Assembly (NCBI GenBank): GCA_044368575.1
Contig: JBIPPH010000010.1
Span: 1 to 62,872, forward strand
Direction of reading: 5' to 3'
Length of the DNA stretch: 62,872 nucleotides
From: JABMMZ01 sp044368575
Lineage (GTDB): Bacteria; Bacteroidota; Bacteroidia; NS11-12g; UBA955
The notes beneath the pieces were generated by a model. The model saw only the letters and a list, made by a program, of their open reading frames with translations. It had not been told where the DNA came from and searched no databases. How positions within the stretch are numbered: the first letter of the stretch is position 1; each line of letters begins with the position of its first letter. Below are positions 48,483 through 57,326 of the stretch, one piece after another. A program made the translations under genes and the position numbers.

Positions 48483-49924
48483 TTTTTAAAATTAAAAGAG
48501 GATTACTTGCCAATTACCTGGCTTTTGTATCGGTATTGGGTTTGCTTCTAATTGTATATGCTCAAAGTCAAGGCGTAGAAGGCGGTCTTGATTCATGGAA
48601 TCATTTCTTAATCTCAAAATGTGCACTGCATCACCATGACTTATTTTTAGACCAATGGAATAAACCTTTATTTACTTGTTTAACTTTTGTCATTTGTCAA
48701 TTTGGCTTTTCGGCACTAATACTGTTTAATATTGTTTGTGTTGTTTTAAGTGGTTTACTTTTAGCTTTAACCCTTCGTAAAATGGGGTATAATCACACAT
48801 GGGCATTAGTAGCTATGTTAGCTTACACGCCCATATTGTTTTCAAATACTATTTCAGGATTAACAGAACCCTTAAATGTGCTCATGCTAACAGCAGTATT
48901 AAGTTTATGGGGGTATAATCATTTGCGAAGTGCCATAGTTCTAGCTTCATTTTTACCATTTGTAAGAACTGAAGGTTTTGTGATTGTGATGGCCATTGCT
49001 TTGTTTTTGTTGCTTAAAAAACACTTCCGACTTTTGCCCTATTTACTCATTGGTAGTTTGGGTATGAACCTTTTGGGTTTTGCTATTACTAAACATATTT
49101 TCTGGATCATTACAGATAATCCCTATTGGAAACAAGAAGTTGAAGGCACTTTTGACCCTGGTAATGGCAGTTTACTTCACTATGTTAAACAGTCTACAAT
49201 GGTGTTTGGAATTCCTATGACTTTACTTTTTGTTTTATCAAATTTGGTGTTCATCTATCGTTTTTTTGCGAAAAAAAAATTAGAGGCCTTTTGGTTAATG
49301 AATTTGTTGATTTTCTGGGCTTATTTTGCCGCTCATAGTTTGATTTATTATTTAGGCATTTTAGGCTCGCATGGATTAACAAGAGTAATGGCTGTCATTG
49401 TGCCCAATATGGCTGTTGCCAATTTTATCTTGCTTTATCAATTGGTTAAAACCAATCGCTTAAAGGTACAAGCAGCTATCTATACGGTTTCAGTGCTTTT
49501 GATTATGTATACCGGTTATAAAGTGGCCAATTATGCAAAACCTTGGCAATCGAATGGCATATCTGTAGTAGCAGACAAAACGCAAAAGAACTTTATTAAA
49601 GCAGGAGAGTGGTTGAAAGTTAATCAACTAATGAATAGACCCATCATTCATCAATCGCCCTTTTTCGATGTTTTTTTCGATAAAGATCCCTATGATTTGA
49701 AATCTTCCTATAGAGTTTGGTCTATTGATCAAAAAAATGATTGGGCGGCCAAGGGTGTAATTGTTATTTGGGATGGATTTTCAGCGGTAAGAGAAGGCAA
49801 TATGCAATTGTCGTGGTTAGCTAATAATCCCAATTATAAGATACTTCAACGCATAGAAGGATTTGAAAAGCCAGCAGATAATCCTACCATGTATGACATT
49901 GTCATATTTGAAAAAACCAATTGA
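48479..49924 (+). CDS. Polytopic membrane protein, GT-C glycosyltransferase-like
   Basis: The 481-residue protein has about 10-11 membrane helices. The first extracytoplasmic loop holds GGLDSWNHFLISKCALHHHD and then LDQWNKPLFT, which fits the acidic/His-containing catalytic loop of GT-C (ArnT/PMT-like, GT39/83-like) transferases. A soluble region of about 110 residues closes the protein. These enzymes move a sugar from a polyprenyl phosphate to a protein or lipid. The start is TTG at 48479, overlapping the upstream stop by TTGA; there is no in-frame ATG for about 90 codons. The GT-C call is inferred from topology and motif only. Confidence 0.65.
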   Translation: MIFKIKRGLLANYLAFVSVLGLLLIVYAQSQGVEGGLDSWNHFLISKCALHHHDLFLDQWNKPLFTCLTFVICQFGFSALILFNIVCVVLSGLLLALTLRKMGYNHTWALVAMLAYTPILFSNTISGLTEPLNVLMLTAVLSLWGYNHLRSAIVLASFLPFVRTEGFVIVMAIALFLLLKKHFRLLPYLLIGSLGMNLLGFAITKHIFWIITDNPYWKQEVEGTFDPGNGSLLHYVKQSTMVFGIPMTLLFVLSNLVFIYRFFAKKKLEAFWLMNLLIFWAYFAAHSLIYYLGILGSHGLTRVMAVIVPNMAVANFILLYQLVKTNRLKVQAAIYTVSVLLIMYTGYKVANYAKPWQSNGISVVADKTQKNFIKAGEWLKVNQLMNRPIIHQSPFFDVFFDKDPYDLKSSYRVWSIDQKNDWAAKGVIVIWDGFSAVREGNMQLSWLANNPNYKILQRIEGFEKPADNPTMYDIVIFEKTN

Positions 49925-49934
49925 TACTTACTGG

Positions 49935-50759
49935 TTAAACACCAAATAAGTCAGCATGGATTTTATATACTTTTGAAAATCCATAATGTTGTTCTTTGTA
50001 ACTTTCGACCCAGGCAATACCTCTGGTAGCATTGCATAGAAACAGTTCTTCTGCTGAAAGTACATCGTCTTCAGAAACAGCTGTTTCAGTAACTTTGTAG
50101 CCCAATTGTTTGAGCTTATGAATGATGTAATGACGCATGACACCATCTAAACAATATTCTGACAATGCTGGTGTAATTACTTCGTCTCCTTGAATTAAAA
50201 ATAGATTAGCATTGTATGCTTCTGCAATTCTACCCTGTTCGTTGAATAACAATACTGAATCCATTTGTTGTTCTGTTGCGCTTATCCCTGCAAGCACATA
50301 TTGTATAGCCGATAAAGGTTTAAAAAAGCTAAGAAAATTAGATGGTTTGAGTATCATACCATATTCTCCCAATCTCAAACCTTTATCATTAATTGGATAA
50401 TTGCCTTTGAGTTCAGACATTTCAATCAGAAAACAACATTTGTTACGGGTAGGGGCATAAAAGCCTTCAGCATCTCTGTAGAAAACAATTCTAGCTCTTG
50501 CGTGGGTCCATCCATTTTTGAGACATAGTAACTCAATTTGGTCTTCAAAATATTGTTGGGTCCAACGCTCATGCAAAGGCAAATGAAAGAAATTGGCTGC
50601 TCTTTGTATGCGCTGATAGTGTAAATCAAATAGCTGGGCTTTTTTATTGATCACCTTAATGGTCTCAAAAAAGCCATCTCCGTATTTGTAAATACGGCTT
50701 TCTGAACTGAAAATCTTATCGTCGGCATTGGTCAAAACACCTTGAAAACTGATTAACAT
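49935..50759 (-). CDS. Class IV PLP-dependent aminotransferase (branched-chain/D-Ala/ADC lyase fold)
   Basis: The 274-residue protein has the class IV fold: YKYGDGFFETIKVI near residue 24, the PLP lysine region FFKPLSAIQYVLAG near 145-160, and RIAEAYNANLFLIQGDEVITP near 185-205. The family covers IlvE, D-amino-acid aminotransferase and PabC (aminodeoxychorismate lyase). PabC is plausible because folate genes (folE, folD) are in the window, but nothing in the sequence settles it. The gene is flanked by convergent and divergent neighbours and is single. Confidence 0.85.
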   Translation of the reverse strand: MLISFQGVLTNADDKIFSSESRIYKYGDGFFETIKVINKKAQLFDLHYQRIQRAANFFHLPLHERWTQQYFEDQIELLCLKNGWTHARARIVFYRDAEGFYAPTRNKCCFLIEMSELKGNYPINDKGLRLGEYGMILKPSNFLSFFKPLSAIQYVLAGISATEQQMDSVLLFNEQGRIAEAYNANLFLIQGDEVITPALSEYCLDGVMRHYIIHKLKQLGYKVTETAVSEDDVLSAEELFLCNATRGIAWVESYKEQHYGFSKVYKIHADLFGV

Positions 50760-50800
50760 GGTTGCAATATACTACGATTTTTATATTACCGCTAAAAAAT

Positions 50801-50808
50801 TATATTTG
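50801..50808 (+). promoter_or_regulatory. -7 promoter element of the type B surface protein
   Basis: TATATTTG matches TAnnTTTG exactly and lies 10 bp before ATG 50819. An upstream TTG-initiated reading (50762) would run through this element. Confidence 0.5.
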
Positions 50809-50818
50809 TATAGCGCAT

Positions 50819-53800
50819 ATGAAAGTTAAAATTACTTTTCTATTTTGTTTATCGTTATTATTAGTTAGACCCCTTTTGGGACAATCTTCACAAGATACTA
50901 TTGCTTATCCTTATTGGATTCAAATGATGCAAAATCCTAAAGTCAACTTGAATCAAACTAAAAGGGCCTTTGAATTGTACTGGTCCAATAAAACGATACA
51001 AAAAGGCAGTGGCTGGAAAGCCTTTAAACGATGGGAATGGTTGGCGGAGCAATTGGTTGATGCCAATGGTAATTTTCCAGATGCAGCAGCCCAAGCCAAA
51101 AGCCAAATGGATTTAAAAAGGCTTGATGAACTGCATTTTGATAGCTTAAATAGGCATCAAGGTATTGGAGCAGGTCCATGTAAAACCCAAGGCAATTGGA
51201 AACGTTTTGGGCCCAATTCTTTACCGATCAACAACACAGGTCAAATGAATGGGATGGGCAGAGTGAATGCTGTTGCAATTCACCCAACAGATAGCAATAC
51301 TATTTTTGTAGGAGCAGCTGCAGGGGGGATTTGGAAAACTACCGACGGGGGCATAACCTGGCTGGTCAATACAGATTCACTCCCAACTTTAGGGGTTTCA
51401 GCCATTGCGATAACCAAACAAAACCCTAACATTATGTATTTTGGCTCTGGCGATAGAGATGCTGGGGATGCTGCTGGTTATGGTGTATTTAAAAGTACTA
51501 ATGCTGGGGCATCTTGGTTTATTCAAAACACAGGTATGGGCAATCGCAAAGTGGGTCGATTAATTATCGATCCCAATAATCCAAGTATTTTATTGGCAGC
51601 ATGCGAGGGAGGAATCTATAGGTCAATTAATGCTGGGGCCAATTGGACACAAGTATTGGCAGGTTCTTTTTTTAAAGACATTATCTTTAAACCTAATAAT
51701 TCAAAGGTGGTCTATGCAGCTAACAACGGTTTAGTTTACCGCTCAATTGATAATGGCATTACATGGTTGAACATCAATTTAGGTTTGCCTATAACTGGTG
51801 TATCGCGTGCTTCTATAGATGTTAACAGCAACAATCCCAATTTATTGTATGTTTGGATAGCCAATGGCAGTGTTCATAAAGGGTTTTATTTATCACGTGA
51901 TAGCGGGAATTTTTTTAGAACACAGTCAACTACGCCCAATTTACACGATTATTCTACCACAGGAAGTGGTAATGCAGGACAAGCCTGGTATGATATGGAT
52001 ATGGTAACCGATCCAACCAATCAAGCAATAGTCTATTGTGGTGGAGTCAATATATTTAGATCAAATGATACAGGAAAAACTTGGACAATTGCGGGATATT
52101 GGGTGAATCAAATCCATGCTGATCAACATGAATTGATATCAGACCCATTAACCAGAAAGATATATGCAGGCAACGATGGCGGTTTGTATGCCTCCAGAAA
52201 CAAAGGGGCGTCATGGCAGGTTGTTGGCAATAATTTAGCCATTTCCCAAATATATAAAATGGCTAGTTCGAGAACTCGAAAAGACATATTAATTAATGGC
52301 TACCAAGATAATGGTACCGCCAATTACAATAAAAATTGGTACACCACATACGGTGGAGATGGAATGGATTGTGAGATAGATCAAACCGATGACCGATACA
52401 GTTATGGTGAATTATACTACGGGAGTATTTATAGAATTTTCAATGTCAATGCACAGGCAACCATTGCTAGTAATGGATACACTGCAAGCGGTAGTGATAC
52501 CATCAATGAAAATGGCTCATGGGTAACACCATTTACCCTAAAAGAAGGTAGTGGTAATACCATGTTTATAGGGTATACCAATATTTGGAGAAGCAATAAT
52601 ATCAAAACGTCTCCTGTACTTTGGAAACGCATCAGTTATAATTTAGGTGGGGTTAATAATAGTAATTTCAATGAATTAGAAAGTAATATTGCGAATCCTG
52701 ATGTGCTTTATGCAGCGCGATACAACGGCACTTTGTTTAGATCAGACAATGTAAATGCAACTACACCAAGTTGGACCACTCTAACTAAACCAATTACAGG
52801 ACTTGTGAGTGCCATTGAAACCGACCCTAAAAGTCAAAACATTGTATACATTGGTATAGGAAACAAAGTTTATAAATCTGTCAACAAAGGGGGCAATTGG
52901 ACACAAGTTTTAACCAATCTCGCTTATAACGTATCGTCTATAATACTTGATACAACAAGTGCCAAAAAAGGCCTTTATGTTGGCACATCTGGAGGAGGTG
53001 TTTGGTATACAGATTCATTGTTGACTGTTTGGAAATATTTTAGCAAAGGCTTGCCCAACTCTGTTAACATTACTGATTTAGACATTTATTACGAACCGAA
53101 TAAAAAGTGTAACTGCAGTGTCATTTATGCATCAACCTATAACCAAGGTAACTTTTCAGGTTCTCTTTACAATGAAGGGACTCAAAAACCTTATGCATTT
53201 ATTGATGATTTTGATTCTGTGGCCTGTATCAACACCATTTTTAAGCCAAAACATAAATCATGTAATATCCCAACCCGCTTTGAATGGCAATTTTCAACCA
53301 ATCAATTGCAGTATGTTAATTCAACAGATTCAAGTTCGGAGTTTCCCAATATTAAATTTTTAAAACCAGGGACTTATAGCTATCGTTTAATAGTTGAAAA
53401 TTGCAAAGGGTCTGATACTATTTTGCGCAAAATAACTGTTACAGACACTGTCATTAGAGCATGCATAACTAATACTACAAATAACTTTGGTGGATTGGGT
53501 ATTTACAATGTAAGCCTCTCAAATCTGAATAGAAATTCTGGTGATAGAGTATCTGAAGGCGCTTATGTGGATCTTACTTGTAGTCATGTTGTTAAAGTTA
53601 AACGCGGTAAAAAATATGCGCTTAGTGTGACTACAGGACAGTGGAATAAAGAACAAGTAAAGGCCTATATAGACTTCAATGCGAATGGAAGCTTAGCTGA
53701 TGTAGGGGAGTTGGTATACCAACCTGCTGCTGCACTTATAAATCATTTAGATAGTATTTACATTCCTCAAAATCTTCAGGTTGGAAAAACTTACAGATTG

Positions 53801-56164
53801 CGTATTCGAAGTGATTTTAATGCAATTGGGACAAACCCTTGTAACACATTAAATTACGGACAAACAGAAGACTATACATTATACATAGAACCCGATTTTA
53901 TGCCTTTGTTTGCTGTTTCGCCAAAAAGAGTGTGCACAAATGCAGTTGTGAGTATAACGGATTCATCCGACTATACTGGATTTGACTATGTTTGGTCATT
54001 CGGTGCTTCAGCTATTCCTCAAACTGCTATAGGAAAAGGCCCACATTCGGTCAGATATACTCAGCCTGGTTATCCAAATATTGTGTTAACGATAGATGGC
54101 AAATCTTCAGTGTTAGACAGTGCCCTAAAAATTGAAACACCTCCTAATATTGGTATTCAAATTTTAGGTTCTGACTCTAATCGCTGCAATGGTCAAAGAT
54201 TGGTACTACAAGTGAACGACTTAAATAGTACAAATGCACAATACCAATGGTATTATAAAGGTTTAGCCATCAAAGACTCCATTAAACAACAATTTAGGTT
54301 GCCTGCTATGGCGCTTAAAGACAGCGGATGGTATTCTGTAGTTGCTACCAGTTTCTGTAATGATACAGCTTTCAAATTCATTAAAGTTCATCCGAATCCT
54401 AAGGCTCAATTTACAGTCAATGATACCACCCAGTGTTTTAAAGGACACTTATTTATTTCCAATAATCAAAGCAGCCTTAGCAAGGGTAGCATGAAGTATC
54501 AATGGACCTTTGCTGACGCCTTTAATGACACAGCAAAAAATACTCAACATGCCTTTAATAGCAAAGGCCTCTATTGGGTAAAATTAAAAGTTAGTTCAAG
54601 TCAAAATTGTACAGACTCAGTGAAACAAAGCTTACAAGTTTATGAACAAGCTAAAGCTGATTTCGCAATTAGTTCCGCATCTGCTCAGTGCTTTAAGGGT
54701 CATCAATTCAATCTGCTCAATCAATCAAGCATTAGCTCGGGTACTTTAAATTATACTTGGTTATTTGGTAATCAAACTGGCTCTAATGCCACACACATTA
54801 ATGGATTGAAATACCCTGCATATGATTCTGTTTACAACATTAAACTCATAGCGAATACAATCAATGGCTGTGTCGATACGATTAATAAATCAGTTCGTTT
54901 ATGGCCACAACTAAAATGGCAAATTAGGGCCAATGATTCTATTCAATGTTTTAAGCAAAATCAATTTGTATATACCAATAACAGTTCATTGCCTTTTGGT
55001 ACATATACATTGAACTGGGATTTCGGAGATGGGAACTTTAGTGGACTTAAAACCCCAAGTAAAAAGTATTCAGCAATAGGGATATACACCAACAAAATCT
55101 ACAGTACTAGCAATTATAATTGCAAAGACACATTGCTTTATCCAGTCAAAGTGATTGCATCGCCTCAAGCTCAATTCACAGTCAATGATAGTACTCAGTG
55201 TATTGATCAACAAGCCTTTGTATTAAATGATGTGTCTACTTATCAGGGTAATTATTCACGTTTCTGGTACCATCCTAACTTAAATGCCAGCAGTGGTTCA
55301 AGTATAAACATTCAATATCCAGACACTTCATACAAAACCATAAGATTGGTAATTTTAGCCGATAACTTTTGTGCTGATACTGCTGTTAAAAGGGTTTATG
55401 TTGCACCTTTGCCATTGTTCAATCTTTGGCACAAAGATTCAGTTTGCTTAAACGACACCATTCAATTAGTTGCTCAACCTTGCATATATAATTATAGTTG
55501 GACAGTAGATCAATCTGTTGTTGGCAATGCTTGCCAATTGACATATACTGGTCAAAGAAAAGGTTGGCATGATATAATAATTAAAGCCACTTCCGTATAT
55601 GGTTGTGTCAGTTCAATTACTAGCAATAAAGCCTTTAATGTGCTTGCTTTGCCTGAGGTTAAAATTCAAGATTCCATTGGATTAAATGAACCAAATCTAT
55701 ACTTAGCATTTAAAGATATCAGTCCTGGCAATATCATCAATCGTTGGTGGTATTTTTCAAATGGTCAAACTGGTAGTAATCAGAGAGAAAGTATAGTATC
55801 CTACGACTCAGATACGATTTCTGTTAGCCTTAAAATCGAAGATGTGAACCATTGCGTTAACCTATCAACTTTAAAATACCAATACCCATTAAACCTATAT
55901 GCGCCTAACATGTTTACACCTAACAATGATGGCTTAAACGATGTATTTAAGGTATACGGACTATTGCGTTTCAATGATTTTAAAATGCGTATTTACGATC
56001 GTTGGGGCGGTCTAGTATTTGAGAGTAATGATCCAAAATTAGCGTGGACAGGGGAGTACAATCAGACTCCGGTACCAACTGGATCGTATTTATACATTAT
56101 CAATTACACCAATAGCAACAATACAAAAGGGGAACTAAAAGGAACCGTAAGTTTAAAAAGATAG
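50819..56164 (+). CDS. Giant surface protein with type B T9SS sorting domain
   Basis: The 1781-residue protein has a signal peptide (FCLSLLLVRPLLGQ). Residues about 140-760 form a VPS10/BNR-type beta-propeller, with repeated motifs such as GGIWKTTDGGITW, GVFKSTNAGASWF and KVYKSVNKGGNWTQ. A GEVED-type domain follows (about 880-1025, YIDFNANGSLADVGELVY and NYGQTEDYTLYIEP). Then come Ig/PKD-like repeats (nt 54402-55400 the clearest). The C-terminus is a CHU_C/type B sorting domain: NMFTPNNDGLNDVFKVYG, then RIYDRWGGLVFES and TGSYLYIINY. It is exported by T9SS, probably as an adhesin or surface-layer protein. Confidence 0.9.
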   Translation: MKVKITFLFCLSLLLVRPLLGQSSQDTIAYPYWIQMMQNPKVNLNQTKRAFELYWSNKTIQKGSGWKAFKRWEWLAEQLVDANGNFPDAAAQAKSQMDLKRLDELHFDSLNRHQGIGAGPCKTQGNWKRFGPNSLPINNTGQMNGMGRVNAVAIHPTDSNTIFVGAAAGGIWKTTDGGITWLVNTDSLPTLGVSAIAITKQNPNIMYFGSGDRDAGDAAGYGVFKSTNAGASWFIQNTGMGNRKVGRLIIDPNNPSILLAACEGGIYRSINAGANWTQVLAGSFFKDIIFKPNNSKVVYAANNGLVYRSIDNGITWLNINLGLPITGVSRASIDVNSNNPNLLYVWIANGSVHKGFYLSRDSGNFFRTQSTTPNLHDYSTTGSGNAGQAWYDMDMVTDPTNQAIVYCGGVNIFRSNDTGKTWTIAGYWVNQIHADQHELISDPLTRKIYAGNDGGLYASRNKGASWQVVGNNLAISQIYKMASSRTRKDILINGYQDNGTANYNKNWYTTYGGDGMDCEIDQTDDRYSYGELYYGSIYRIFNVNAQATIASNGYTASGSDTINENGSWVTPFTLKEGSGNTMFIGYTNIWRSNNIKTSPVLWKRISYNLGGVNNSNFNELESNIANPDVLYAARYNGTLFRSDNVNATTPSWTTLTKPITGLVSAIETDPKSQNIVYIGIGNKVYKSVNKGGNWTQVLTNLAYNVSSIILDTTSAKKGLYVGTSGGGVWYTDSLLTVWKYFSKGLPNSVNITDLDIYYEPNKKCNCSVIYASTYNQGNFSGSLYNEGTQKPYAFIDDFDSVACINTIFKPKHKSCNIPTRFEWQFSTNQLQYVNSTDSSSEFPNIKFLKPGTYSYRLIVENCKGSDTILRKITVTDTVIRACITNTTNNFGGLGIYNVSLSNLNRNSGDRVSEGAYVDLTCSHVVKVKRGKKYALSVTTGQWNKEQVKAYIDFNANGSLADVGELVYQPAAALINHLDSIYIPQNLQVGKTYRLRIRSDFNAIGTNPCNTLNYGQTEDYTLYIEPDFMPLFAVSPKRVCTNAVVSITDSSDYTGFDYVWSFGASAIPQTAIGKGPHSVRYTQPGYPNIVLTIDGKSSVLDSALKIETPPNIGIQILGSDSNRCNGQRLVLQVNDLNSTNAQYQWYYKGLAIKDSIKQQFRLPAMALKDSGWYSVVATSFCNDTAFKFIKVHPNPKAQFTVNDTTQCFKGHLFISNNQSSLSKGSMKYQWTFADAFNDTAKNTQHAFNSKGLYWVKLKVSSSQNCTDSVKQSLQVYEQAKADFAISSASAQCFKGHQFNLLNQSSISSGTLNYTWLFGNQTGSNATHINGLKYPAYDSVYNIKLIANTINGCVDTINKSVRLWPQLKWQIRANDSIQCFKQNQFVYTNNSSLPFGTYTLNWDFGDGNFSGLKTPSKKYSAIGIYTNKIYSTSNYNCKDTLLYPVKVIASPQAQFTVNDSTQCIDQQAFVLNDVSTYQGNYSRFWYHPNLNASSGSSINIQYPDTSYKTIRLVILADNFCADTAVKRVYVAPLPLFNLWHKDSVCLNDTIQLVAQPCIYNYSWTVDQSVVGNACQLTYTGQRKGWHDIIIKATSVYGCVSSITSNKAFNVLALPEVKIQDSIGLNEPNLYLAFKDISPGNIINRWWYFSNGQTGSNQRESIVSYDSDTISVSLKIEDVNHCVNLSTLKYQYPLNLYAPNMFTPNNDGLNDVFKVYGLLRFNDFKMRIYDRWGGLVFESNDPKLAWTGEYNQTPVPTGSYLYIINYTNSNNTKGELKGTVSLKR
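54402..55400 (+). repeat. Four tandem PKD/Ig-like repeats with paired cysteines
   Basis: Four units of about 80-85 codons start near 54402, 54648, 54912 and 55164. Each has an N-terminal QCF/QCI (NDTTQCFKGHLF, SASAQCFKGHQF, NDSIQCFKQNQF, NDSTQCIDQQAF) and a C-terminal Cys before Asp (NCTDSV, GCVDTI, NCKDTL, FCADTA). One such pair per unit suggests one disulfide per domain. Units 1 and 4 share the string AQFTVNDSTQC-like, so they are close duplicates. Confidence 0.6.
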
Positions 56165-56373
56165 TGGACAGTTCAATACTTTTAGATTTACACTGCACAA
56201 GTATGCCTTATGGGAAATACAAAGGCCTACTCATCAAACAGCTTCCCATGCATTACTTAGAATGGCTATATCAATCTAAAAACATGCCACAAGGCAGATT
56301 AGGGATGTTATTGCACACCATGTATGAAATTCGATTAAATGGATTAATGGATTTATTGAACCAGGTGACTTAA
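56164..56373 (+). CDS. DUF3820 (QSregVF_b-like) small protein
   Basis: The 69-residue protein matches the DUF3820 family: MPYGKYKGLLIKQLPMHYLE, then WLYQ and GRLGMLLHTMYEIRLNGL. Family proteins have 10-13 residues before the MPYGKYKG block, which fits the GTG start at 56164; the in-frame ATG at 56203 would begin with the block itself. The GTG overlaps the TAG of the surface protein by one base. A relative in Pseudomonas is annotated as quorum-sensing-regulated virulence factor, with no known biochemical role. Confidence 0.82.
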   Translation: MDSSILLDLHCTSMPYGKYKGLLIKQLPMHYLEWLYQSKNMPQGRLGMLLHTMYEIRLNGLMDLLNQVT

Positions 56374-56375
56374 AA

Positions 56376-56750
56376 TTAGTATGCTTTTTTCAAATCAAAC
56401 ACAACCGATCCTTCATGGAATTTTAGGTGGTCTTTGCTGATGATGTCTACAGAAAAAATCCTTACAGTATCAGGCTGATGATAGATTAATTGTATGGCTT
56501 CATTTTTAAAAAGCCATTCACCAGATTTGTGTTTGTTGGCTAATTCTAGATGGTACTCAAAGGTTTGATCTTTATTAAAGGTCAAAACATCGTCTTTACC
56601 AACTGGAATGAAAATAGAAGTGTCCTTTTTAATACTGATGTATTTCCACCTGCCTATAAGACCTTCTTGCTCAGTTTGTGAATGACAAGCAATAAGACTC
56701 AAACTAAACAAGCATAAACCAACTATGGTATTAACGTTTGTCCATTTCAT
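56376..56750 (-). CDS. Lipocalin-like small lipoprotein
   Basis: From ATG 56750 the product has 124 residues with a signal sequence and lipobox (LSLIACHSQ). The mature part, GLIGRWKYISIKKD and DVLTFNKDQTFEYHLE, resembles the lipocalin-like GxW...TFxxDGTF pattern of small Bacteroidota lipoproteins. It overlaps the 3' end of the bifunctional-nuclease gene by 20 bp in another frame, so it is translated from the same mRNA. Function is unknown. Confidence 0.72.
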   Translation of the reverse strand: MKWTNVNTIVGLCLFSLSLIACHSQTEQEGLIGRWKYISIKKDTSIFIPVGKDDVLTFNKDQTFEYHLELANKHKSGEWLFKNEAIQLIYHQPDTVRIFSVDIISKDHLKFHEGSVVFDLKKAY

Positions 56751-57321
56751 CGCGAATTTGAGCAGCTTTAAGGTAATCTTCATTGCGCAATGCTTCTTCT
56801 AGCATTTCCTCAAGTTCATCTATAGATTTTGAACTTAATGCAGAGTGATCAAGTTGTTCGCCTACATTCGGAATACCAGCATCATCGTCTCTTCCTGGTT
56901 TTTGAACATAGCCTTCATCTATTTCAATTCCGGCAGCCTCTAGCACTTCTTCTGTGGTATAGATTGGGCAATTGAAACGAACTGCGATGGCTATAGCATC
57001 ACTGGTTCTACAATCAATTTGAGTTTGAGCATCAGTGGTATCTACAATCAATTGAGCATAAAATATGCCCTCTTTGATTTGATAAATAAAAACTTCGCTA
57101 ACAGTAAAATCTAATTTCTTAGATAAACTGAGAAACAAATCATGGGTAAGTGGTCTGTCAACTTCAATACCTTCTAATGGTATGGCTATGGCCTGAGCTT
57201 CAAAAGGTCCAACGATTATAGGCAATTTACGGTCACCATTCACTTCAGCCAGAATTAAGCTGTAAGAACCTCCTTTTTGAGATGGGGCAATACCGTATAT
57301 GTCTAACTCGATTTTTTTCAA
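56731..57321 (-). CDS. Bifunctional nuclease family protein (DUF151) with UVR motif
   Basis: The 196-residue protein has the DUF151 domain (residues about 1-135: LPIIVGPFEAQAIAIPLEG and CRTSDAIAIAVRFNCPIY). A C-terminal UvrB/UvrC-type helical hairpin follows (LEEMLEEALRNEDYLKAAQI). Plant relatives (bbd) show RNase and DNase activity, but the bacterial role is unproven. It follows etfA by 5 bp; this etfB-etfA-nuclease order recurs in Bacteroidota. Confidence 0.9.
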   Translation of the reverse strand: MKKIELDIYGIAPSQKGGSYSLILAEVNGDRKLPIIVGPFEAQAIAIPLEGIEVDRPLTHDLFLSLSKKLDFTVSEVFIYQIKEGIFYAQLIVDTTDAQTQIDCRTSDAIAIAVRFNCPIYTTEEVLEAAGIEIDEGYVQKPGRDDDAGIPNVGEQLDHSALSSKSIDELEEMLEEALRNEDYLKAAQIRDEMDKR

Positions 57322-57326
57322 TGCTC

